This document shows positions 45,503 through 54,071 of a stretch of DNA of 64,000 nt, one piece after another. Every line of letters starts with the position of its first letter. Positions within the stretch are counted from its first letter, which is position 1. The notes under the pieces were generated by a model, which was given only the letters and a program-made list of their open reading frames with translations, searched no databases and had not been told where the DNA came from. Source of the stretch: Holophagales bacterium (GTDB lineage: Bacteria > Acidobacteriota > Thermoanaerobaculia > Multivoradales > Multivoraceae); contig VXSP01000045.1 of assembly GCA_009837885.1 (NCBI GenBank), forward strand, positions 124,001-188,000, read 5' to 3'. The translations under genes were made by a program, and so were the position numbers.

Positions 45503-47275
45503 ATGAGGGAGTCGAGCATGAGTCGAGAGCCCGTCCTTCGGTTCGCAGCGGCTGCCGCGGCGCTTCTGGCCGCCGTCGGACCGGCCTCGCACGCGCAGTC
45601 CGGGGAGGACTTCGTCCCCGTCACCGACGCGATGCTCGAGGATCCCGCTCCCGGCGACTGGCTGCACTGGCGCCGGACGCAGAACGGCTGGGCCTACAGC
45701 CCGCTAGAGCAGATCGACCGGAGCAACGTCGGCGAGTTGACGCTCGCCTGGTCGCGCGGACTGGAGGAGGGCAGCCAGCAGGGGACGCCGCTCGTCTACG
45801 ACGGCGTCATGTACTACCCGAATCCGAGCAGTGTCACCCAGGCGATCGACGCCGTGACCGGGGATCTTCTGTGGGAGTACAGGCGGCCGATCCCGAGGGA
45901 CATCGCCACCTACGTCGGCGGTCTGGAAACGGTCAACCGGAGCATCGCGATCTACGGCGGTCTGATCATCGACACCGCCAACGACGGCTACGTCTACGCG
46001 CTGGACGCGGTGACCGGCGAACTGGCCTGGGAGACCCAGATCGTCGACTACGAGGAGGACCCGGCGAGGCACTCGACCGGACCGATCATCGCCGCCGGCC
46101 GCGTGATCTCGGGGCGAAGCTGCCGTCCGCACCGGGGCCCCGAGGCGTGCTTCATCGCCGCCCACGATGCGGCAACGGGCGAGGAACTCTGGCGCCGGCC
46201 TCTGATTCCGGGGCCGGGAGAGCCGGGCAACGAGACCTGGGGCGACCTGCCGTTCGAGAACCGGCACCACGTCGGATCCTGGATGGCGCCGAGCTACGAC
46301 CCCGAACTCGAACTGCTGATCGCCGGCACTTCGGTAACGTCCCCGGCGCCGAAGTTCCTGCTTGGCGGCCACGAGAAGCGGCACCTGTACCACAACAGCA
46401 CCCTGGCTCTCGAGGTCGCCACCGGCGAGGTCCGCTGGTACTACCAGCACCTGAACGACCACTGGGACCTGGACCATCCCTTCGAACGGCTGCTGGTCGA
46501 CACGGCCGTCGCGCCGGACGCGGAGGCCGTCGCGTGGCGGAACCCGCGGATCGAGGCGGGAGAGACACGCAAGGTCGTGACCGGCGTCCCGGGCAAGACC
46601 GGCCTCGTCTACACCCTCGACCGCGAGACGGGAGAGTTCCTGTGGGCGAGGCCGACGGTGCCCCAGAACGTGATCGAGCGGATCGACGGCGAAACGGGCG
46701 CCGTTGTCGAGAACGCGGAAGTCGTCTTCACCGAGCTGGAACAGGAGCGTCTGATCTGTCCGTCGCTCCTCGGCGGCAAGGATTGGGAGGCCGGCGCCTA
46801 CAGTCCGCTGACCAACACGATGTACTACCCGCTCCGGAACCTCTGCTCCCAGATGACGACGCGCGTGGGCCGCGGGGCGATGCACTACGCACTGGTCAAC
46901 GAGACCCGGTTCGCTCCCGGAAAGGAAACGCTGGGCACGGTCTACGCGATCTCCGCCGAGACGGGTGAAACGCTGTGGCTGCACGAGCGTCTGGCTGTGA
47001 CGATGTCGCTCGCCGCGACCGGCGGAGGCCTCGTCTTCGGCGGCGACGTGGGCGGCCGCTTCTGGGCCCTGGACCAGGAAACCGGCGAGGTGCTCTGGGA
47101 GATCAACCTCGGCTCCTCGGTAACCGGATTCCCGGTCAGCTACGAAGTGGGCGGTAGGCAATACGTTGCGGTCGGCACCGGTGCCGAGGGCGGCTCGACC
47201 TCGACCTACCGGAGGCTGACGTCGGAACTCCGGCCGAGTTCGAACAACACGCTGTTCGTGTTCGCACTGCCCTGA
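45503..47275 (+). CDS. exported PQQ-binding quinoprotein (alcohol dehydrogenase type)
   Basis: A 590-residue beta-propeller protein with a signal peptide (LRFAAAAAALLAAVGPASHAQ). It opens with DWLHWRRTQNGWAYSPLEQIDRSNVGELTLAW, the usual start of quinoprotein alcohol dehydrogenases, and repeats blade motifs such as ALDAVTGELAWETQIVD, AHDAATGEELWRRPL, ALEVATGEVRWYYQHLNDHWDLD and WALDQETGEVLWEINLG. No C-terminal cytochrome domain is present, so electrons must go to a separate carrier. ATG 45503 follows AGGAG; ATG 45518 is an alternative. Three CHEGNY-family genes follow on the same strand. Confidence 0.9.
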   Translation: MRESSMSREPVLRFAAAAAALLAAVGPASHAQSGEDFVPVTDAMLEDPAPGDWLHWRRTQNGWAYSPLEQIDRSNVGELTLAWSRGLEEGSQQGTPLVYDGVMYYPNPSSVTQAIDAVTGDLLWEYRRPIPRDIATYVGGLETVNRSIAIYGGLIIDTANDGYVYALDAVTGELAWETQIVDYEEDPARHSTGPIIAAGRVISGRSCRPHRGPEACFIAAHDAATGEELWRRPLIPGPGEPGNETWGDLPFENRHHVGSWMAPSYDPELELLIAGTSVTSPAPKFLLGGHEKRHLYHNSTLALEVATGEVRWYYQHLNDHWDLDHPFERLLVDTAVAPDAEAVAWRNPRIEAGETRKVVTGVPGKTGLVYTLDRETGEFLWARPTVPQNVIERIDGETGAVVENAEVVFTELEQERLICPSLLGGKDWEAGAYSPLTNTMYYPLRNLCSQMTTRVGRGAMHYALVNETRFAPGKETLGTVYAISAETGETLWLHERLAVTMSLAATGGGLVFGGDVGGRFWALDQETGEVLWEINLGSSVTGFPVSYEVGGRQYVAVGTGAEGGSTSTYRRLTSELRPSSNNTLFVFALP

Positions 47276-47337
47276 CGCCGGTGAGGGTGCGCTACGCTCG
47301 TTCCACCCCACCACCAGCGCGTACCAGGAGGTCGAGA

Positions 47338-48363
47338 ATGAAGACCCGAGCCCTCTCCCTGTGTGCAGCCGCGAGCCTGCTGCTCGTGCCGTGCCTCGCC
47401 GGCGAGGACATTCCGCGCACGCCGAGCGGGCGCCCGGACTTCTCGGGCAACTACGACGTCTCCTTCCTGACGCCGCTGGAGCGCGATCCCAGGTTCGGCG
47501 ACCGGGAGTACTTCACCGAAGAGGAGGCGAGAGCGATTGCCGATGGGATGGTTGCGGCCAACGCCCGCGATCAGGAAGTACGTGATCCCGACCGGGACGT
47601 GATCGCGGGGCGGTCGGAGGAGGGATACCGGGGTGTCGGTGCCTACAACGCCTTCTGGCTCGATCGCGGTACCGCTGCCTTCAAGGTCGACGGCAAGTAC
47701 CGGACCTCCGTCATCACGGATCCGCCGAACGGCCGGTTGCCGCCGCGAACCGAGGCCGGTCAGGCGCGCTTCGACACGCTGCCGCCCTTCGGCTATGAGA
47801 ACACGGGCACGGCCTGGTGGCTGGAGAACGGGGACGATCCCTACGACGGGCCGGAATCGCTCACCCTCGGCAACCGCTGCGTCTTCCACCAGGGATCGAC
47901 GATGCCGATCGGTCCGAGGGCCTACAACAATCTGAAGACGATCGTCCAGACCGATAGCCACGTCGTCATCCTGATCGAGTGGATGCACTGGGCCCGGATC
48001 GTGCGGCTTGGGGCGAACCACATTCCGGAGGACTACCGCTCCTACGCGGGCGACTCGATTGGCCGGTGGGAAGGCGACACCCTGGTGATCGAGACGAGGA
48101 ACCTGCTGGGCGACTGGGGCTTCCACCGGGAAGGGGCCCATGTCGTCGAGCGCCTACGCTTTCAGGACAAGGACACCCTGTTCTACGAGTTCACGGTCAA
48201 CGACCCGGAGTTCACCGCCCCCTACAGCGGGTCGCTGCCTTGGCCGCGCACCGACGATCTCCTCTACGAGTTCGCGTGCCAGGAGGGGAACTACTCGATG
48301 GGCAACACGCTGCGCGGCGCGCGGTACCTGGAGCAGCGGCACCTCGAGAAGCACGGTCGGTAG
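47338..48363 (+). CDS. exported protein of unknown function, CHEGNY family member C
   Basis: A 341-residue protein with a signal peptide (ALSLCAAASLLLVPCLAG). The family motifs are present with variations: GRPDFSGNYDVSFLTPLERD, YNAFWLDRG, YRTSVITDPPNGRLPPRT, NRCVF, YNNLKTIVQTDSHVVILIEWMHWARIVRLG, DSIGRWEGDTLVIETRNL and YEFACQEGNYSMGNTLRGAR. A Gln replaces the His of CHEGNY, which argues that this His is not strictly required. AGGAGGT just upstream of ATG 47338 supports the start; TACGCT at 47293-47298 is a candidate -10. Function unknown. Confidence 0.82.
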   Translation: MKTRALSLCAAASLLLVPCLAGEDIPRTPSGRPDFSGNYDVSFLTPLERDPRFGDREYFTEEEARAIADGMVAANARDQEVRDPDRDVIAGRSEEGYRGVGAYNAFWLDRGTAAFKVDGKYRTSVITDPPNGRLPPRTEAGQARFDTLPPFGYENTGTAWWLENGDDPYDGPESLTLGNRCVFHQGSTMPIGPRAYNNLKTIVQTDSHVVILIEWMHWARIVRLGANHIPEDYRSYAGDSIGRWEGDTLVIETRNLLGDWGFHREGAHVVERLRFQDKDTLFYEFTVNDPEFTAPYSGSLPWPRTDDLLYEFACQEGNYSMGNTLRGARYLEQRHLEKHGR

Positions 48364-48477
48364 CGATCCGCGGCGCGCCTTCGTTCGACGCCTGGGTCGG
48401 GGTTGACCCCATGCGCCTAAGGTGACAGGGTTCGCGCATTCTTGCCTGGACAACCCGGCGTTCTGCCGAAGAGGAGT

Positions 48478-49404
48478 ATGGCCAACGTCATGAAACTCGG
48501 AACTAGCGTGTCTTCTCGAACTGCCGTGGCCGTGGCCGCGGTTCTCGTACTGACGGTGGCGCCGCTTGCGGCCCAGGACTTTGAGCCGAACCGGCTGTCC
48601 GACGGCAAGCCGGACCTGAACGGCATCTGGCAGGCCCTGAACGAGGCGAACTACGACCTCGAGTTGCACATGGCGCGCGCCGCCATGCAGTTGCGCGAGG
48701 GTCCGCACGGTCCGCTGCCCGCGGCCGAGGTTCTCAACTTCGGCGCGGTCGGTTCGGTGCCGCCGGGCATGGGCGTGATCAAGGGCGGCGGGAAGATCCC
48801 GTACACGGACGCGGCCCAGGCGCTGAAGATGGAGAACATGGCGAACTGGTCCACGCGGGATCAGGAGGTCTTCTGCTACCTGCCGGGCGTGCCGCGGGCG
48901 ACCTACATGCCGCAGCCCTTCCAGATCTTCCACAGCGAGAACGCGATCTTTATCGCCTACCAGTACGCCGGCGCGGTCCGGGACGTCTACCTGGAGGATC
49001 CGAAGCCGGCGCAGATCGACAGCTGGATGGGCATGTCGTACGGCCGCTGGGACGGGGACACACTGGTCGTCGAGGTCAACGGCCTGCTGGCCAAGGACTG
49101 TGCCGAGCGCCCGGAAGACATGCCGGGCTGCGGCGGTTGGCTCGACCGCTCGGGCAACCACTACAGCAACCAGTTGACGGTGGTCGAACGGTACACGCTG
49201 TCCGGCCCCAACCACATCCACTACGAGGCCACTCTGACGGACCCGCAGACGTACACCGAGCCGTGGACGATCGAGATGCCGCTCTACCGGCGGATGGAGC
49301 CGAACGCCCGGCTGATGGACTTCCGCTGCGTCGAGTTCGTGGAAGAGCTGATGTACGGCGAGTACCGGCGGACCCCGCTCCCGCGGATGAAGCTGGTCGA
49401 CTAG
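48478..49404 (+). CDS. exported protein of unknown function, CHEGNY family member D (divergent)
   Basis: A 308-residue exported protein that keeps the start and middle of the family pattern (LSDGKPDLNGIWQALNEANYD, QPFQIFHSENAIFIAYQYAGAVRDVYL, SYGRWDGDTLVVEVNGL, VVERYTLSGPNHIHYEATLTDP, PWTIEMPLYRR) but lacks PPNGR and ends FRCVEFVEELMYGEY in place of CHEGNY. It therefore represents a separate branch. Four cysteines (including CAERPEDMPGCGGW) may form disulfides. ATG 48478 is close behind GAGGAG; ATG 48490 is also possible. Confidence 0.75.
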   Translation: MANVMKLGTSVSSRTAVAVAAVLVLTVAPLAAQDFEPNRLSDGKPDLNGIWQALNEANYDLELHMARAAMQLREGPHGPLPAAEVLNFGAVGSVPPGMGVIKGGGKIPYTDAAQALKMENMANWSTRDQEVFCYLPGVPRATYMPQPFQIFHSENAIFIAYQYAGAVRDVYLEDPKPAQIDSWMGMSYGRWDGDTLVVEVNGLLAKDCAERPEDMPGCGGWLDRSGNHYSNQLTVVERYTLSGPNHIHYEATLTDPQTYTEPWTIEMPLYRRMEPNARLMDFRCVEFVEELMYGEYRRTPLPRMKLVD

Positions 49405-49455
49405 CCGGAGTTCCGGCGCGGCGCCGCGCCGTCCAGTGGAAGGAGCTGAGAGCCG

Positions 49456-50535
49456 ATGCTTGATCGCAGGTTGATCGCGTTCGTAGCCGTGGTGCTGGCC
49501 GCGACGGCTGCTCCGCTGGCAGCGGCGGGTGACGAGGAAGTCCCACGGACTGCTTCCGGCCGTCCGGACATCTCCGGCCACTACGACGTCGGCACGCTGA
49601 CCCCGCTGGCGCGGCCGCGGGCCTTCGGCGACAACCTCTATCTCACCAGGGAAGAGGCGGACAGGATCGCGGAGGAAGAGCGCAAGCGGATGCAGGCTGA
49701 GGCCCAGGTCAGCGATCCCAACCGCGAGGCGCCTCCCGAGGGCGGCGACGGTTCGCCCGGAGCGGCCGGCAACGTCGGCGGCTACAACGCGTTCTGGATC
49801 GACCGGGGAACGGACGTCTTCGAGGTCGACGGCAAGTTCCGCACCTCGATCATCATCGACCCGAAGAACGGCCGCCACCCGCCGCTGACCGAGGCGGCCA
49901 GGGAACGATTTGCCGCCCGGCGGGGTTTCTTCCGCGCCAACACCGGCGAGGCCTGGTGGCTGGAGCGCGAAGGGCCAGGCCCCTACGACGACCCCGAGCT
50001 CCGACCCTTGGCGGAACGCTGCCTGCTCGGCTTCAGCTCCACCGGCGGACCGCCCATGCTGCCGGCGCTCTACAACAACCTGAAGCGAATCGTCCAGACC
50101 GAGCATCACATGATGATCCTGGTCGAGATGGTCCACGATGCCCGCGTCGTCCGCATCGGCGGTGAGCACGCTCCCTCGTCTGAGCGGCGCTGGATGGGCG
50201 ATTCGATCGGCAGGTGGGAAGGCGACACGCTGGTCGTCGACACGACGAATTTCGCGGACAGGCCGGCGCTTCGTTCGGCGACCCGCGACCTGCACGTGGT
50301 CGAACGGTTCACGCCGATGGGCCGGGACCACCTCCGTTACGAGTTCACGGTCGAGGATCCGAACGTGTGGACGGCGCCGTGGAGCGGTGAGTACACCTGG
50401 CCGCGGAGCGATGCCCTCCTCTACGAGTACGCCTGCCACGAAGGCAACTACGCCTTGGGCAACATCATGCGCGGCGCCCGCCTGCTGGAGCAGGACGCGC
50501 TGGCGGTGGCGGGCGCGGCGGATTCCGGAGAGTGA
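49456..50535 (+). CDS. exported protein of unknown function, CHEGNY family member E
   Basis: A 359-residue protein with a signal peptide (LIAFVAVVLAATAAPLAAAG), closest in sequence to member C: shared YNAFWIDRGTDVFEVDGKFRTS, TGEAWWLE, YNNLKRIVQT, GDSIGRWEGDTLVVDTTNF and the terminal YEYACHEGNYALGNIMRGARLLEQ. C and E differ from A and B by this TGxAWWLE insert. Members C, D and E follow one another on the same strand with 51- to 114-base gaps. Function unknown. Confidence 0.82.
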   Translation: MLDRRLIAFVAVVLAATAAPLAAAGDEEVPRTASGRPDISGHYDVGTLTPLARPRAFGDNLYLTREEADRIAEEERKRMQAEAQVSDPNREAPPEGGDGSPGAAGNVGGYNAFWIDRGTDVFEVDGKFRTSIIIDPKNGRHPPLTEAARERFAARRGFFRANTGEAWWLEREGPGPYDDPELRPLAERCLLGFSSTGGPPMLPALYNNLKRIVQTEHHMMILVEMVHDARVVRIGGEHAPSSERRWMGDSIGRWEGDTLVVDTTNFADRPALRSATRDLHVVERFTPMGRDHLRYEFTVEDPNVWTAPWSGEYTWPRSDALLYEYACHEGNYALGNIMRGARLLEQDALAVAGAADSGE

Positions 50536-50602
50536 CCACCAGCCGATCCTGCTAGAGTCGGCTTCCCCCACTTACACCACAACCGAGGAGTGAGAGACAC
50601 CC

Positions 50603-51043
50603 ATGAGTAAGCGAGCCATGATCATCACGGGGATCAGCCTCGTCGTCGCTGCAATCGCGGTGGCAGTGCCCCTGGCGGCGCACCATGCGTTCGGCGCCGA
50701 GTTCGATCCCAACCGTCCGCTGCTGCTGAAGGGCCCGGTCGTCAAGGTCGAGTGGGTCAATCCGCACACCTGGATTCACATTGAGCACACCGAGGAAGAC
50801 GGCACGAAGCACGTCTGGATGGTCGAGGGCGGCACGCCGAACACCCTCCTGCGCCGCGGCCTCTCCCGGGATGACCTGACTGCCGGGACGGTCATCATCG
50901 TTGATGGCTACCAGAGCAAGGACCGCTCACGGCGCGCGAACGGCCGTGACGTGACCTTCGAGGACGGCAGCAAGATCTTCATGGGTTCCTCGGGCACCGG
51001 CGCGCCGCGCGACGGCCGCGACCCGACCGAGCCGCCTCGGTAG
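50603..51043 (+). CDS. DUF6152 family exported protein
   Basis: A 146-residue exported protein with a hydrophobic N-terminus and the pattern LAAHHAFGAEFDPNRPLLLKGPVVKVEWVNPHTWIHIE, then GGTPNTLLRRGLSRDDLTAGTVIIVDGYQSKDRS and VTFEDGSKIFMG, which I recognise as DUF6152. The fold appears to be a small beta-rich, OB-like domain; function is unknown. The conserved HH after the signal peptide and His in NPHTWIHIE are potential metal ligands (inference). GAGGAG lies upstream, and TAGAGT (50553-50558) may be a -10. It ends the plus-strand cluster and is convergent with the next gene. Confidence 0.8.
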   Translation: MSKRAMIITGISLVVAAIAVAVPLAAHHAFGAEFDPNRPLLLKGPVVKVEWVNPHTWIHIEHTEEDGTKHVWMVEGGTPNTLLRRGLSRDDLTAGTVIIVDGYQSKDRSRRANGRDVTFEDGSKIFMGSSGTGAPRDGRDPTEPPR

Positions 51044-51073
51044 GTCACACCAGGCCGAGCGTCCACGCGTGCT

Positions 51074-51103
51074 CACCGTTGGCTCCGACGAGGAGCCGCG
51101 GTG
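51074..51103. terminator. candidate bidirectional hairpin terminator
   Basis: GGCTCC (51081-51086), a 5-base loop and GGAGCC (51092-51097) form a stem, extended by CACCG (51074-51078) with CGGTG (51099-51103) across small bulges. It lies between convergent genes, where a terminator is expected. No T-tract follows on either strand, so termination is uncertain. Confidence 0.45.
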
Positions 51104-51124
51104 GGCCGCTTGGCGTCCTGGCTC

Positions 51125-52675
51125 CTAGTTCTCCTGACGCCTCAGGCGCGCCGCGTGCCGCCTGAGGCGTTTGGCCGCCGGGACGAGTGAAGAGGCGGAG
51201 GAGAACAGCCCGCCCAGCAGCAGGACGACCACGACGATGTCCCAAAGGGGACGCCGGTGGTAGAAACCCGGGAAGTCGAGCCGGTGCAGGCCCTTGTAGA
51301 GCCAGCGGTCGAGCCGGCTCCGGCGCTGTTCGCGGTGGACGATGCGACCCAGCGCCGGGTCGAGGTAGAGCCATGTCCGGTCCGGATCGTCGAAGCGAAC
51401 CCGCAGGACCGGCAGAGGCAGGAGGCGGTGCCTGCGATCGTCGTAGTAGGAGTCATACTCCTGGAGTGCGGTCGCGTCGATGACGTTCGACTCGGGGACT
51501 GCGTCCGCCGCGGCCGCCAGCAGCTCAGGCTGGTCGAACCGCCGCGGATTGCCGTCTTCGAGTGAGACGAGGCGCTTCTCGAAGGGCTGAACGGCCGAGA
51601 GGAAGGCGAGAGGACCGCTCGCGTAGGAGTCCCCATAGGAACGCTCGTCGCCGGGAGGCCGGTACGCCAGGACGAGAGGTTCGCCGGCGAACTGGAGCAG
51701 GTCGAGCTCGCGAGGCGGGAACGATTCCGAGATCGACCCGGCCGCGGCGCGGATCGAGTGCGGCTCGAGGCGGTGAAGTGGAACCACTCCACCGGCCACG
51801 GCGGCCTGCTGAGCGGGACTCGTCGTCCTCCCGGCCTGCCAGCCGAAAGGGTCCATCGACAGGGCGCCGCTCAGCACCCAGGTGAAGGCGGTGGCGCCGA
51901 ACGCCAGTCCGCTGTAGTGGTGCCAGCGCAGCATGCCCCGGTACGGTGAGCGCTTCCGCCTGATCCGCAGGAGGCCTATCGCGAGGCCGGAAAGGGTCAG
52001 CGCGCAGCCCAGGCTCGCCGTCCAGACGATCAACTGGTACCAGAACGCGCTGTGGGTCCTGAGGGGAGTGAAGTAGAGCCAGTGGAAGACGGCGCCCGCG
52101 GTGCCCCAGAAGCGGGATTCGGGCGTCGTGGCCATGACCATTTCGGCGGTGCGGTCCGAGACGTAGAGCACGTCGTTGCCCGCGCGGACACGGTGTAGCG
52201 GCAGCAGAGCCCGTATCTGCAGGGACCACTGGTCGGGACGGGTCAGGTACGCGTCGTACGTGAGGGTGGCTGCCGTCGGCGGCGCTGACGGGTCGTTCCC
52301 GGAGACCCAGGAAGAAGCGATCTCGAGCGCCTGCCCTTCGGACACCTGGAGCAGCGGGCTGCCCGAGTCCGCGTACACGGCAGTCCAGCCGCGCGCCGTG
52401 CGGAGCCGGTAGACCGGCCGCTCGCCGGCCATACCGAGCCGGACCTGGACCGCGGAGAGACCCTCGGCGTCCAGACGCGCTGCGGCCACGGCCTGTGCCG
52501 GGCCGACCTGCACGGCGTCGAGATCGAGAGGCGGCAGCCGGTTCAGGCGTTCGCCGGGATCGAGCGCCGGCATCCGCGCGTACATCATGACCAGCGCCGA
52601 GGCGAACCAGACCACGAACAGCAGGTTGCCGGCGATGCCAAGCCAGCGGTGGAGCAGTGTGAGGGCGCGCCGCAA
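51125..52675 (-). CDS. PepSY-domain membrane protein
   Basis: A protein of about 516 residues. The N-terminus (ALTLLHRWLGIAGNLLFVVWFASALVMMY), two internal hydrophobic stretches (HSAFWYQLIVWTASLGCALTLSGLAIGLLRIRRK and YSGLAFGATAFTWVLSG) and a C-terminal one (PLWDIVVVVLLLGGLFSSASSL) are the PepSY-associated membrane helices; periplasmic PepSY-like segments lie between them. Such proteins are linked to iron uptake or reductases. Conserved His residues in RWHHYSG and LHRW could bind heme (inference). TTG 52675 is the likeliest start, as no ATG fits. It follows a cytochrome gene by 11 bases, which supports a redox role. Confidence 0.82.
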   Translation of the reverse strand: MRRALTLLHRWLGIAGNLLFVVWFASALVMMYARMPALDPGERLNRLPPLDLDAVQVGPAQAVAAARLDAEGLSAVQVRLGMAGERPVYRLRTARGWTAVYADSGSPLLQVSEGQALEIASSWVSGNDPSAPPTAATLTYDAYLTRPDQWSLQIRALLPLHRVRAGNDVLYVSDRTAEMVMATTPESRFWGTAGAVFHWLYFTPLRTHSAFWYQLIVWTASLGCALTLSGLAIGLLRIRRKRSPYRGMLRWHHYSGLAFGATAFTWVLSGALSMDPFGWQAGRTTSPAQQAAVAGGVVPLHRLEPHSIRAAAGSISESFPPRELDLLQFAGEPLVLAYRPPGDERSYGDSYASGPLAFLSAVQPFEKRLVSLEDGNPRRFDQPELLAAAADAVPESNVIDATALQEYDSYYDDRRHRLLPLPVLRVRFDDPDRTWLYLDPALGRIVHREQRRSRLDRWLYKGLHRLDFPGFYHRRPLWDIVVVVLLLGGLFSSASSLVPAAKRLRRHAARLRRQEN

Positions 52676-52686
52676 CGCGGTCGGGC

Positions 52687-53166
52687 CTACTGCCGGAACT
52701 GGTTCGGGTCGTTGGCCCAGTACTGTGCGTGGCACCCGGCGCAGGCGAAGTAGACCTGCTCGCCAGTGTCGAAAACGCCCTGGACGTCGCGCGCGTCGGC
52801 CGCTTGCATCGCGGCGTCGCCAGCGTCGATCAGGTCCCGGCACCAGGCGATCCAGTCCTCGTCGTCCATCTTGCGCCGGTCCATCATCAGGAGGTTGCCC
52901 GACTCCGCGACCGTGACCGCGGCGTTGCGAACGAGGAACCACTCCTCGTCCGTCCGAGGCTGTATCTTCTCTTCGCCCTCGGCGCTGATGATCCAGCCGA
53001 CCGAGGCCCAGAGGTGGTCGGCGGCCGGTTCCATGACCGACGCCATCAACAGCCTCGTGCCGGCGACCTCGCGGAACGGCGGCCCGGCCTCCCCGGCTCG
53101 GCACGAAGCGAGCGCCAGCGCCGCGAGGGCGACGGTCAGGGCCGGGAGCTTGCGGGGGCCACTCAT
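52687..53166 (-). CDS. cytochrome c'-like lipoprotein
   Basis: A 159-residue lipoprotein: lipobox ALASC at the end of a hydrophobic N-terminus, and a single heme motif CAGCH (142-146) close to the C-terminus followed by AQYW. A helical chain with a C-terminal CxxCH is the layout of cytochrome c'/c-556. It is probably a periplasmic, membrane-tethered electron carrier or gas-binding protein. It sits between the MBL hydrolase (32-base gap) and the PepSY protein (11-base gap) on the same strand. ATG 53166 has no strong ribosome binding site. Confidence 0.78.
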   Translation of the reverse strand: MSGPRKLPALTVALAALALASCRAGEAGPPFREVAGTRLLMASVMEPAADHLWASVGWIISAEGEEKIQPRTDEEWFLVRNAAVTVAESGNLLMMDRRKMDDEDWIAWCRDLIDAGDAAMQAADARDVQGVFDTGEQVYFACAGCHAQYWANDPNQFRQ

Positions 53167-53198
53167 GACGGGCGGGGAGTGTACCGGACGCCCCTCCC

Positions 53199-54050
53199 TC
53201 AAACGGCAGTCCTCCAGACGTCACCGTGGGCGGTGATCCGCACCGCGGTCGGCGACGCCCAGTGGGTACCGACGACCGTGATGCCGGTGTCGCTGAAGCG
53301 CTCACAGAAGCTGCGCCGGGCCGCGATCGCGGCATCGCGGTCGATGTCGGCGATCGAGCACCAGTCCGGGTGCGCGCACTGGCAGGGGTGGTGCATCACG
53401 TCCCCGGAGATCACGCCTTCCTCGCTGCCGGAGGAGACGGCGATGCTGCAGTGGCCCGGGGTGTGGCCGGGAGTGGGAAAGAACTGGAGTTCGGGGTTGA
53501 TCCGGTGGTTGCAGTCGACGAGGTCAACGAGGCCGGCCTCGAACACAGGCGCCACGGAGTCGCCGAAGACGTCGCCCCAGTTGGCCTCCCCTTCATCCCT
53601 CCAGTACTCGAACTCGGGACGCGCCATGATGTAGCGGGCGTTCGGGAAGGTGGGAACCCACTCGCCGTCGACCTTCATCGTGTTCCAACCCACGTGGTCG
53701 ATGTGCAAGTGGGTGCAGACGACGAGGTCGACCTGCTCCCGCGGGAAGCCGGCGTCGCGGATCTCCTGGAGGAACGGGCCGTCGAGCTCGTTCCAGGCTG
53801 GAAGCGCGCGCTTCTTGTCGTTGCCGACGCAGGTGTCGACGACGATCTTGAGTCCCCTGGACTCGACCAGGAAGGCCTGGATGATCATCTTGAGCCGCTC
53901 GCCGCGTGGCGTCACGAAGTGCGGTTCGAGCCAGTCGAGGTCGGGCGCCAGGTTCTCCGGCGTCGCGTCCGGCAGCAGGAAGGACGCCGGCACCGGGTAG
54001 TCGATCTCGATGATCGGTGTGATCGATACGTCGCCGATCTTGATGCCCAT
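53199..54050 (-). CDS. MBL-fold metallo-hydrolase
   Basis: A 283-residue metallo-beta-lactamase-fold hydrolase. The metal motif is THLHIDHVG, with further ligands in PGHTPGHCSI and SGDVMHHP. No signal peptide is present, so it should be cytoplasmic. The pattern resembles lactonase/AttM-like and glyoxalase-II-like members; a thioester or lactone substrate would fit the neighbouring CoA enzymes, by inference. ATG 54050 was preferred over an in-frame ATG 54068. It starts 21 bases after the stop of the ThDP enzyme. Confidence 0.88.
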   Translation of the reverse strand: MGIKIGDVSITPIIEIDYPVPASFLLPDATPENLAPDLDWLEPHFVTPRGERLKMIIQAFLVESRGLKIVVDTCVGNDKKRALPAWNELDGPFLQEIRDAGFPREQVDLVVCTHLHIDHVGWNTMKVDGEWVPTFPNARYIMARPEFEYWRDEGEANWGDVFGDSVAPVFEAGLVDLVDCNHRINPELQFFPTPGHTPGHCSIAVSSGSEEGVISGDVMHHPCQCAHPDWCSIADIDRDAAIAARRSFCERFSDTGITVVGTHWASPTAVRITAHGDVWRTAV

Positions 54051-54071
54051 GCGCTGCTCTCTTCCCACGCC

